A stretch of DNA of 12,798 bases from Chloroflexota bacterium (GTDB lineage: Bacteria > Chloroflexota > Dehalococcoidia > Lucifugimonadales > JACPCL1), in the NCBI GenBank assembly GCA_016210395.1, contig JACQUI010000207.1, positions 1 through 12,798 on the forward strand. Direction: 5' to 3'. The notes under the pieces are model-generated. The model was given only the letters and a program-made list of their open reading frames with translations. It was not told the DNA's origin and ran no database searches. How positions within the stretch are numbered: the stretch's first letter is position 1; each line of letters begins with the position of its first letter. The translations under genes and the position numbers were made by a program. Below, piece after piece: positions 6,307 through 12,627 of the stretch.

Positions 6307-6423
6307 CTAGTCGTCCCCACCAGTACCAGGCGCCACAGCGGCGGCGATCAACGCAACGATGCCCAGGATGATGAAGGCCACGCGAACGGTCTTGCTGGAT
6401 ACGAACTTCCGGATGCCTTTCAT
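6307..6423 (-). CDS. Small single-membrane-segment peptide, tandem copy 1 (promoter-proximal)
   Basis: The product is 38 residues: head MKGIRKFVSSKTVRV, hydrophobic stretch AFIILGIVALIAAAVA, tail PGTGGDD. AAAAAGGAGG precedes the ATG at 6421-6423. It differs from copy 2 at Val13, in the core (Ile18), and in the tail (Thr-Gly for Gly-Gly). It is the first of the three on the minus strand, downstream of the terminator of the large regulator and of an 11-bp-spaced direct repeat that may be its control site. Function unknown. Confidence 0.8.
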   Translation of the reverse strand: MKGIRKFVSSKTVRVAFIILGIVALIAAAVAPGTGGDD

Positions 6424-6464
6424 GAGTGCCTCCTTTTTGGGTTTACTCTCCACTGCAGACTGTG

Positions 6465-6506
6465 GCCCATAGTGTAGGAGGCGGCCCCTTACAAAAGCCT
6501 TACAAA
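6465..6506 (-). promoter_or_regulatory. 9-bp direct repeat with 11-bp spacing: candidate BTAD/SARP operator and promoter
   Basis: On the plus strand CCTTACAAA occurs at 6487-6495 and 6498-6506, 11 bp apart, one helical turn. Read on the minus strand (TTTGTAAGG twice) it is followed 10 bp later by TACACT, a plausible -10 box, and then by the first peptide gene. SARP-type winged helices are known to bind direct repeats with 11- or 22-bp spacing that take the place of the -35 box, close to the -10. The adjacent regulator carries such a domain. Its binding here is inferred. Confidence 0.45.
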
Positions 6507-6522
6507 GCTAAATCCAACGAAA

Positions 6523-6548
6523 AAGCCCGCCTCAAATCTGGCGGGCTT
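6523..6548 (-). terminator. Rho-independent terminator of the large regulator gene
   Basis: Perfect 9-bp GC-rich stem (6523-6531 with 6540-6548) and an 8-nt loop, followed on the minus strand by a run of T ending in CG. It starts 33 nt after the stop codon of the regulator at 6582. It separates the regulator transcript from the downstream peptide genes, which therefore need their own promoter. Confidence 0.85.
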
Positions 6549-6581
6549 ACGAGTTTCGTCGCAATATTCAGAACATCAGTA

Positions 6582-9500
6582 TCAACTTTTGGCTTTTCTC
6601 CGCGCCTCCTGGAGCAGGCCCTGGAGGGCCGGGGAAGGCTCGCGGTCAAAGGTGTCCTCACCCAGGTAGTCCTCATAGACCTTGATGGCGGACATGGCGT
6701 CGCCGCCGGCAATGTGGCAGCGCATGATCTCCACAGTCACCTCTTCCTCAAGCTCGTCGTACCTGGCGGCTTGTTCCAGGAAGTGAAGGGCGCGGCCGAA
6801 GTCCTTTTGCCCCGTATAGAAGCCAGCCAGGCTGGACAAGGCGCCCACATGGGCCGTGTCCACCTTTTTCCTGATGGTCTCCGTCCACTCGGAGTAGAAG
6901 TCGTCCAGGACGGCGCCATTGCAGAGTTTCAGGGCCTCCTCCAAGGCATCCGCACGCTGCCTTGTCCCCTTGGGCAACTCCCCAGCTTTCCTCACTCTCT
7001 CAAAGAACTCGTTGAGGTCAAACCAGATACTGAGGTCCGGATTGATAAAATACCCAGCGTCTCCTGATAGCACAGTCGTGGGGTGAACAGCGTTCCGCAC
7101 ACGGAACAAGCTGATATGAAAGTTGTTGCCCGCCGCATCAGCGTCGAGGTCCGGCCAGAGGTCAGCAAGCAACTTCTCCCTATTCACCGGCCGCTCATTG
7201 GCCAGTAAATAGAAGAACAGTTCCTTGGCCTTCTGGCTCTGCCACACGTCAGAAGGCACCATCTTATCGCCCACATAAACACGGCTCGTTCCGAGGGCGT
7301 ACGCCTTGAGGTCCACTGCAAACCTTCCCCGGGCCAGCGCAGGCGGAGTGATTGTCCGGCCATCTGGCGTTTCCGTAGAGAACATCCTGAAAAACCCATC
7401 GCAAATGTCACAGGTTGCCGCCCACGTGAAGAGAGCAGGCGACCTTTGCGCTTCTGCGCGCAAGAATCCAGAGTACCCAAGTGTGTCGCATTTCCGCCAC
7501 AGGTCTTCAAGAGACGCCCTCGTCTTTTTGAGGTCCTTGGCAAGGAACGCGACTTCCGCCTTGTACAGCGTCAATAAGGCCGAGGCATGGGCGTTTTCGC
7601 TCTCTCGCAGGAGACTCTCAGCATCTCCAAGATGACTTGTCGCGACCTCGATGCTATTGCGTGAGGCCTCCAGCAGCGAGAGGTACATCGAGGCCAGCGC
7701 TGACTCGTAGAGTTGATGTTGCGATTCGGCAAGTTTCTTTGCTTGTTGGAGCAACAACTCCGCCCGATTCAGCTCACCCCTCAGCCGGTAGGTGTCTCCC
7801 ATCAAGGCGGTGGCATAAGAGATGAGGTTTGCCTCCGAAACTCGACTGGCCAGGTTGAGGCCGCGTTCGTACCAGTCAATGGCCTCTCCAGGGTTTCCTC
7901 TGTCGCGTTCCAGGTCAGCGATGCTCACCGCCACGACGGCTTCAACACGAGCGAAGCCGCTTTCCGTCGCACAGACGTTGGCTTCTTCCAGCATCCTACG
8001 GGCCGCTTCAAGTTCGCCATGCCTGTACCACAGCAGCGCGAGGTTGTTGAGGCTGACAGCCAGCTCTCCTTTGTTTCCCAGCCGTCGCCATAACTGGATA
8101 GCTTTTTCCAGGTTGGCTTGCGCGCCCCCTACTTTGCCGAGCTCGACATATGCCCAGCCAAGTGCCGCGCACAATTGTGCGCTTTCGTACTCATCTGGGA
8201 CCTTGGGCAGCAAGAGCGCAGCTTCGGCCAGGTATTTCTCTGCTTGGGCATAGCGGCCTCGGAACAAATGAATAAGCGCGCGCTGGCGGAGGGCATGCAT
8301 CAACTCAGTTTCCGCCCCAGGCAGGTTTTCAAGAACCTTGACGGCCGCCGTGGCGTCGGCTTCCGCTTCAGGCTCGTAGCCCAGGAGGCGCAGGGCGGCG
8401 CTGCGGGCCACCAGCACCCTGGCCCTTACTCTGGCATCGTTCTTGCCGGCGGCGAGCTCGACCGCCCGGTTGAAGTAGCCGATGGCGCGCTCCTTTTCGC
8501 CCATGCGCGTGGCCAGCCTTCCGCGGAGCACCAGAAGCTCCGGACGCTCGTCCTGCACCCATGAGGGGAGCTTTGCCAGCCAGCTTTCCAGCGCCTTCCA
8601 CTTGCCGGCGCGTATGAAGCTATCGCCTTGCCCCAGGAGCAGCGCAGCCATCTCGTCATGGGCGTCGGCCTTCAACAGCAGATCGAGGGCATGGTCAATC
8701 TCGCCCTGGCGCGCCAGGAACGACGAGGCCTTCTTTGCCGTGTTCTGGTAGAGGACCGGGGACTCCAACCGGAACTGGCTTTCCAGCGCCTCGCGGATGA
8801 GGTCGTGCCACTTGTAGACTGCCGACGGCGTACCGATCCTGAGCAGGAAACCGGTCCTTCGATATGCCTCCTGCAGGATAGCCTCGCTATGGCTGGTCCC
8901 CATGAACTCATTGCACAGGTCAGGGCGCAGGTTTGGGAGAACACTGGTCATCTTGAGGAATGTACGCTGCGACTTATGGAACCCTGCCAGGACAGACTCG
9001 GCAAAGTAGTGCAAGGGGGCCCCGGCGTTGCTGAGCGCAACAGCCTCTTGCCCTGGGTTGCTCTCCAGGGCAAGGACCCCGCCCATCCAACCCTGCGTCT
9101 TCTCGCGGATGCGCCGCGCCTCCTCCTGCGCAACCTCTGCCCCCCGCAGGGCCTGCAGCGCGTCGCGCGTCTCATCTTCGGTCAAGCAGAGATCCTGAGA
9201 AGTGAGAAGCGCCGCCTGGCGGTAGGCCAGCAGCCTATCGAGGCAGGGAAGCGGAGGAGGGTTCCTGGAGCCAATGACCAGCGCGCATTTCTGCGGAAGA
9301 TGCGTCACCAGGGCATCAACGGCGGCCAGGAGCTGCGGATCGTTGCCGACGTGATGGAAGTCGTCCCAGAGCAAGACTGCGCCGCCGGGCCGTTCTTCCA
9401 GCCAGTTAACCAGCCGCACGATGCGCGTATTGACGGCTTCAGGAGTGGAATCTGCGTCTTGGGCGGCCACGGACCCACTTGCGTAGCCCTTGCCTAGGGA

Positions 9501-9749
9501 AGTCTCCACCCTCTGGATGAACGCTCCCGCATCGGCATCTCCAGGTTCAGCCGTATACCAGAAGACGGGGCGGTCACATTCCGCAGCGAACTGGGCCAGA
9601 AGGGTAGTCTTTCCATACGCGGCAGGCGCGGCGACGATCACCAAACGCTCCTCCGCGGCCCTGCGCAGCCTATCAATCAGGCGCGGCCGGGAGATGTGAT
9701 CAGTCCTGGACCGGGGGGCGCAGAAACTGGTCAGAAACTGAGTATCCAT
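6582..9749 (-). CDS. MalT-type STAND ATPase/TPR transcriptional regulator with C-terminal winged helix and BTAD domain
   Basis: The product is 1055 residues. Residues about 20-330 form a MalT-like signal-transduction ATPase: Walker A APAAYGKTTL (Lys47; the usual family form is PAGYGKT, so Ala44 replaces a conserved Gly), Walker B AVLLWDDFHHV, and a VIGSRNPPPLP sensor segment. Residues about 350-800 are helical TPR-like repeats, the usual ligand or protein-binding part. Residues 806-905 are an OmpR/SARP-type winged helix (KAKELFFYLL, then REKLLADLWPD). Residues about 905-1050 are a BTAD domain. The start ATG 9747-9749 is preferred over one 13 codons upstream because AGGGG lies 6 nt before it. 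It is divergent from the archaellum operon and upstream of the small-peptide genes, and could control either. It probably switches on by nucleotide-dependent oligomerisation when an inducer binds; the inducer is unknown. Confidence 0.9.
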   Translation of the reverse strand: MDTQFLTSFCAPRSRTDHISRPRLIDRLRRAAEERLVIVAAPAAYGKTTLLAQFAAECDRPVFWYTAEPGDADAGAFIQRVETSLGKGYASGSVAAQDADSTPEAVNTRIVRLVNWLEERPGGAVLLWDDFHHVGNDPQLLAAVDALVTHLPQKCALVIGSRNPPPLPCLDRLLAYRQAALLTSQDLCLTEDETRDALQALRGAEVAQEEARRIREKTQGWMGGVLALESNPGQEAVALSNAGAPLHYFAESVLAGFHKSQRTFLKMTSVLPNLRPDLCNEFMGTSHSEAILQEAYRRTGFLLRIGTPSAVYKWHDLIREALESQFRLESPVLYQNTAKKASSFLARQGEIDHALDLLLKADAHDEMAALLLGQGDSFIRAGKWKALESWLAKLPSWVQDERPELLVLRGRLATRMGEKERAIGYFNRAVELAAGKNDARVRARVLVARSAALRLLGYEPEAEADATAAVKVLENLPGAETELMHALRQRALIHLFRGRYAQAEKYLAEAALLLPKVPDEYESAQLCAALGWAYVELGKVGGAQANLEKAIQLWRRLGNKGELAVSLNNLALLWYRHGELEAARRMLEEANVCATESGFARVEAVVAVSIADLERDRGNPGEAIDWYERGLNLASRVSEANLISYATALMGDTYRLRGELNRAELLLQQAKKLAESQHQLYESALASMYLSLLEASRNSIEVATSHLGDAESLLRESENAHASALLTLYKAEVAFLAKDLKKTRASLEDLWRKCDTLGYSGFLRAEAQRSPALFTWAATCDICDGFFRMFSTETPDGRTITPPALARGRFAVDLKAYALGTSRVYVGDKMVPSDVWQSQKAKELFFYLLANERPVNREKLLADLWPDLDADAAGNNFHISLFRVRNAVHPTTVLSGDAGYFINPDLSIWFDLNEFFERVRKAGELPKGTRQRADALEEALKLCNGAVLDDFYSEWTETIRKKVDTAHVGALSSLAGFYTGQKDFGRALHFLEQAARYDELEEEVTVEIMRCHIAGGDAMSAIKVYEDYLGEDTFDREPSPALQGLLQEARRKAKS

Positions 9750-9759
9750 TGTGGCCCCT

Positions 9760-9788
9760 AATCTACCACACAACCAGGAGTACAGCAA
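9760..9788 (-). promoter_or_regulatory. Candidate promoter of the large regulator
   Basis: On the minus strand TTGCTG (9783-9788) and TAGATT (9760-9765) are 17 bp apart. The predicted start point would be only a few bases before the ATG at 9749, implying a very short leader. A perfect 10-bp palindrome (TACGTACGTA, 9795-9804) lies immediately upstream and could be an operator. Confidence 0.45.
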
Positions 9789-10091
9789 TCGGGTTACGTA
9801 CGTAGGTCAAGGAGCGTCTACGGTTTCTCATTACTGCTTTCTCTGTGATGCCCGTAGCGGACAAAGGTACCATTCTCTAGGGTGCTAGCACCTGCCACCC
9901 CGCAGCAAACACCCGTGGAAACTACGCACTACTCCTACTCGGGATGGTGGGGCACTACCCTCTTGCCCACGGCGGCGCTCCTGTAGTGTGAATGGTGACA
10001 GACGAACGCAAGGAGGGCGCCGCTGGACAAGGCAACAATCGGGACAATAGGCACGGGCTAACCTTACCAAAGCAAGCAAAGGAGGAAACAC
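9789..10091. other. Divergent intergenic region between regulator and archaellin
   Basis: About 300 bp without a supported gene. It holds the palindrome TACGTACGTA (9795-9804), the perfect 12-bp palindrome GGTGCTAGCACC (9881-9892), and the archaellin ribosome site AAAGGAGG about 7 nt before the ATG. I could not identify a convincing -35/-10 pair for the archaellin gene. TTGCCC followed 15 bp later by TAGTGT near 9963-9989 is the best but weak candidate. Confidence 0.6.
9881..9892. promoter_or_regulatory. Perfect 12-bp palindrome, candidate operator
   Basis: GGTGCTAGCACC is its own reverse complement and lies centrally between the divergent regulator and archaellin genes, as expected for a dimeric regulator site. 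No binding protein can be assigned. Confidence 0.35.
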
Positions 10092-10697
10092 ATGGAAACC
10101 AAAATGGCAAAGGCATGGGCCAGGGTTCGACAGGTCCTCAGCGAGGAAAAAGGCATCACCGGCCTGGAGACGGCAATCGTCTTGATCGCATTCGTGGTCG
10201 TCTCCTCGGTGTTCGCCTTCGCAGCGCTCTCCACAGGCCTCTTCTCCAGCGACCAGGCCAAGGAGACCATCAATGCGGGCCTGAAGGAAGCCCAGGGCAC
10301 CATTGAAGTCAAGGGCGTGGTCATCGGCCACTACGATGACACCAACGTGGACGAGGTCAGGTTCCAGGTGTCCAACGCCGCCGGCGGCGACCCTGTGAAC
10401 CTGAACCAGGGCGACACCGTGATCCGCTACATTGACTCCAACGAGACGGTAATGTTCGACGGCTCCAGCGCTACCTACACCTTCACGCTGGACCCGCTGG
10501 GCAACGCCGACAGCGACGACATGCTGGAGCCGGGCGAGACCATCGAGATCTCGCTGACGACACTGGACACCGCCCTGTCCAGCACGCCGGCCGAGGGTGA
10601 TTCCTTCACCCTGCAGATCATTCCGCCTGCGGGCGCCACGGTGAATATCACCAGGACCCTGCCTGCGGCGCTTGAAACGGTCATGGACCTCGGCTAA
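10092..10697 (+). CDS. arlB: Archaellin (archaeal-type flagellin), major filament subunit
   Basis: The product is 201 residues. A short basic leader ends in EEKG and is followed by ITGLETAIVLIAFVVVSSVF, the hallmark class III (type IV pilin-like) archaellin start. Cleavage after Gly21 would leave Ile at +1, Gly at +3 and Glu at +5. The N-terminal helix would form the filament core and the rest (GTIEVKGVVIGHY, then Thr/Asp-rich strands) an Ig-like outer domain. Processing needs a prepilin or archaellin peptidase, not seen here. A perfect AAAGGAGG lies upstream. It is first in a plus-strand operon whose later genes resemble ArlD/E, ArlG and ArlF, which separates it from ordinary type IV pilins. 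Archaellum genes are archaeal but are also known in some Chloroflexota. The symbol is by family, not by orthology. Confidence 0.88.
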   Translation: METKMAKAWARVRQVLSEEKGITGLETAIVLIAFVVVSSVFAFAALSTGLFSSDQAKETINAGLKEAQGTIEVKGVVIGHYDDTNVDEVRFQVSNAAGGDPVNLNQGDTVIRYIDSNETVMFDGSSATYTFTLDPLGNADSDDMLEPGETIEISLTTLDTALSSTPAEGDSFTLQIIPPAGATVNITRTLPAALETVMDLG

Positions 10698-10702
10698 GGG
10701 AA

Positions 10703-10756
10703 AGGGTGGATATGCGGCCTGGCACAGCACGCCCTCCGCTGGCCAGGCCCCACCCT
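10703..10756 (+). other. Imperfect hairpin after the archaellin gene
   Basis: GGCCTGGC (10716-10723) pairs with GCCAGGCC (10742-10749), and the flanking AGGGTGG pairs with CCACCCT. It starts a few bases after the archaellin stop. It could be a 3' stabilising structure or part of an attenuating region together with the hairpin at 10800-10825. Confidence 0.4.
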
Positions 10757-10799
10757 CCGCACCTTCTGTAGATACGTCAAGAGAGAGCAGCGACGAAGG

Positions 10800-10825
10800 G
10801 TGGGGCCCCCGCAAGGGGGCCCCAC
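10800..10825 (+). terminator. Perfect 11-bp hairpin with GCAA tetraloop between archaellin and downstream genes
   Basis: GTGGGGCCCCC (10800-10810) and GGGGGCCCCAC (10815-10825) form an all but one G-C stem closed by a GNRA-type GCAA loop. No U-tract follows. It may act as a partial terminator or a 3' mRNA-stability element, giving abundant archaellin and less of the motor/stator proteins encoded downstream. Confidence 0.55.
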
Positions 10826-10870
10826 GCCGCAACAGGCGGACCGCCGGCAGCGGCGACAGGGGAGCAAGCC

Positions 10871-11962
10871 ATGGCCATTGATCAGCGCGTCGATGAAATG
10901 GAAAAGGACGTTAAGATCCTCAAGGGAGAGATCAAACAAGTCCTGCTGGACTTGCGCAGCATCGTGATGGAGCAGCGCAGCCCGCTGAATCGCAACAACG
11001 CCCGGGCTAGGCAACCCATGGAGCCTGCAGCGGCAGCCGTCACAGCTCAGCCTCAGGCCCCCAAGGCCGAAGAGGCGCCTGCAAAACAGCCGGCCCCTCA
11101 GCCAGCCCCCGTTGCTCCAGCGCCTCAACCAGCAGCAATTCAGCCACAACCCAACGCCCAGCCAGGCCCTGGAGGGCCAGGCGCGGGCTGGGGTCCGGGG
11201 CCAGGACCTGGCATGTTGCAGGCCCCCACCCAGCGGCAACAGGGATTCCAGCAAGCGGCCGGTATGGAACAGCAGATGGCCGCTCAGAGGTCTCCTGAAA
11301 GGGGGGAAGCAGGCCAAGGAAGAGAGCCGAAAGAGTCCCAGAGTTCCGATCAGCGGAAAGGCGGTGAGCGAACTATGTCCTACGCAGAGCAGAGCAGCCG
11401 GTCCCAGGGCTCTGGGGACTATCGCCCCAGGCGGGAAGAGGCCAGGCCGGCCGGCGGCCCCGGGGATTCCCAACACCGCTATGCCATGCGCCCAGGAACG
11501 GATATGGAAGAGGAAGCAGACGAGCGGCCAGGGGCTTCTGACAACGGTCAGCGTCCAGTGGCCGACACCAACCTGGTCTGCAGCCTCATCTACTGGGCAT
11601 CCATTGCCAGGCGCGATATTGGGAAGGCCCGCGTCCGGTGGCTCATCAATCTGTACGTCATGTCCAGCCGTCTCTCTCCAGGGGCGGTCCAACTGCTGAG
11701 CTACGTTGCAGAGGAGCCTGACCTTGAGGTCCCGGAGGACGACGCCGCGCCGGTCCATACGAACGGCGCCTACCCGAGCAGCGCCAAGGACTCTCCGGTG
11801 AACGTATCCCTCCGGTTGGTAGAGCTGTTCCAGCAGCTCCACGGCATCCTTTGCGGCGACAGCCTGCCGGCGCTCATCCAGCCCCTGATGGACGTGCGCC
11901 CTACAAACAACCAGGCCGACTACGGAAGGGCCCCGCGTGATCACGTCCGATCATACAAATAG
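10871..11962 (+). CDS. ArlC/D/E-like archaellum accessory protein
   Basis: The product is 363 residues. Residues 1-35 are a charged coiled coil. Residues about 48-230 are a Pro/Gln/Gly-rich, probably disordered linker. Residues about 232-282 (NLVCSLIYWASIARRDIG, then VRWLINLYVMSSRL and SPGAVQLLSYVAE) match the pattern of the FlaD/E C-terminal domain: a Trp-containing helix, a Leu/Tyr helix, then a turn and helix. The remaining 80 residues have no clear match. In archaea, ArlC, D and E sit at the cytoplasmic ring and link the motor to chemotaxis signals; some lineages have fused forms. GGGGAG lies 7 nt before the ATG. It follows the archaellin after a hairpin-containing gap and lies 15 nt before a small membrane-peptide gene. 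The domain match is from memory of the family pattern and is the least certain in this operon. Confidence 0.65.
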   Translation: MAIDQRVDEMEKDVKILKGEIKQVLLDLRSIVMEQRSPLNRNNARARQPMEPAAAAVTAQPQAPKAEEAPAKQPAPQPAPVAPAPQPAAIQPQPNAQPGPGGPGAGWGPGPGPGMLQAPTQRQQGFQQAAGMEQQMAAQRSPERGEAGQGREPKESQSSDQRKGGERTMSYAEQSSRSQGSGDYRPRREEARPAGGPGDSQHRYAMRPGTDMEEEADERPGASDNGQRPVADTNLVCSLIYWASIARRDIGKARVRWLINLYVMSSRLSPGAVQLLSYVAEEPDLEVPEDDAAPVHTNGAYPSSAKDSPVNVSLRLVELFQQLHGILCGDSLPALIQPLMDVRPTNNQADYGRAPRDHVRSYK

Positions 11963-11977
11963 CAATGGGAGCGCAGC

Positions 11978-12106
11978 ATGGACACCGCCATCATCGCCAT
12001 CCTCCTGGCAGTCGCTACCGTTATTGCTGTCATCGCCGTTGCAAACGCCGTCCTGGAGCTGAGGTCGAGTGAGGAGCAGGAGGAGAAGGTAGTCAGCTCC
12101 CGGTAG
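11978..12106 (+). CDS. 42-residue single-membrane-segment peptide resembling the ArlG N-terminus
   Basis: The product begins MDTAIIAILLAVATVIAVIA and ends in a charged tail, LRSSEEQEEKVVSSR. GGGAG lies 6 nt before the ATG. The first 24 residues align with those of the next gene (MDKAIATALLTIAAVIAVMA), including MD at the start and a shared Asn near residue 23, but the Ig-like outer domain is absent. It could be a truncated paralogue or a real stator/minor-subunit micro-protein. It lies 15 nt after the ArlD/E-like gene and 35 nt before the ArlG-like gene, so it is inside the operon. Too short for most gene finders. Confidence 0.7.
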   Translation: MDTAIIAILLAVATVIAVIAVANAVLELRSSEEQEEKVVSSR

Positions 12107-12141
12107 CAACGACGTGCATCAGCCAGAAACTGGAGATACCC

Positions 12142-12606
12142 ATGGACAAGGCCATTGCCACCGCGTTGCTGACAATCGCCGCCGTCATTGCGGTCATGGC
12201 TTTGATCAACGCCACCATCCCCGCCGTGGGCAAAGGCGCCAGCGCCCTGACCTCCAGCAACGTCATAGCGACCGAGCGTATCCGCACCGGCATGGAGATG
12301 GTCTACGTAACCGGGAACACCACCTCGTCCACGGTGATTGCATGGATCAAGAACACCGGAAGCGTGGATATTAAGCCAATAGACGGCGGCGACATCATCC
12401 TTCAGACGCCCAGCACCGTTACACGGATACCCTACGGCAGCGGAGCGCAGTACTGGGACTACACGTTGGAGGATTCCGAAACTGACTGGGGACCTGCAAA
12501 TACGCTGAAGATTACGTTATACCTCACCTCACTGCCGACGGGCGTGTACACGCTGACCTACGTTGCACACAACGGCATTAAAGTGAGCGATATCTTCAGT
12601 GTCTAA
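12142..12606 (+). CDS. arlG: ArlG-like archaellum stator protein
   Basis: The product is 154 residues. An N-terminal hydrophobic helix (MDKAIATALLTIAAVIAVMA, then LINATIPAVG) is followed by a beta-rich domain with TVIAWIKNTGSVDI and GVYTLTYVAHNGI. The VKNTG-type strand and the C-terminal 'NGV'-like ending are typical of ArlG/FlaG. In archaea ArlG and ArlF form the periplasmic stator bound to the S-layer; how this works in a bacterium without a typical S-layer attachment is open. GGAG lies 6 nt before the ATG. The ArlF-like gene follows after 21 nt. It could alternatively be an ArlF, but the next gene fits ArlF better. Confidence 0.75.
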   Translation: MDKAIATALLTIAAVIAVMALINATIPAVGKGASALTSSNVIATERIRTGMEMVYVTGNTTSSTVIAWIKNTGSVDIKPIDGGDIILQTPSTVTRIPYGSGAQYWDYTLEDSETDWGPANTLKITLYLTSLPTGVYTLTYVAHNGIKVSDIFSV

Positions 12607-12627
12607 CCACAGGCGGGAGGCCGCTCA

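Larger units (their letters stand above)
6006..6423 (-). repeat. Three tandem 150-bp units, each leader plus peptide gene
   Basis: The starts are at 6423, 6273 and 6122, giving spacings of 150 and 151 bp. Both the coding part and the roughly 33-nt leader with its Shine-Dalgarno site are conserved. Third-position and a few amino-acid changes show the copies have diverged rather than arising by very recent duplication. Confidence 0.9.

Noticed and set aside
5958..6477. Plus-strand open frames across the 150-bp repeats
   Set aside because: The minus strand has three identical-length ORFs each with a perfect Shine-Dalgarno site and signal-like composition; the plus frames only reflect the repeat.
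10062..10072. CCTTACCAAAG just before the archaellin ribosome site, 10 of 11 like the repeat upstream of the peptide genes
   Set aside because: Only a single half-site, no 11-bp-spaced partner, and located downstream of any likely promoter; probably chance.
10092..10697. Archaellin reinterpreted as an ordinary type IVa pilin
   Set aside because: The ITGLETAI start, Ig-like remainder and neighbouring ArlD/E-, ArlG- and ArlF-like genes fit an archaellum better.
9885..11944. Long minus-strand open frames opposite the archaellin and ArlD/E-like genes
   Set aside because: Compositional shadows; the plus-strand genes have strong ribosome sites and family matches.
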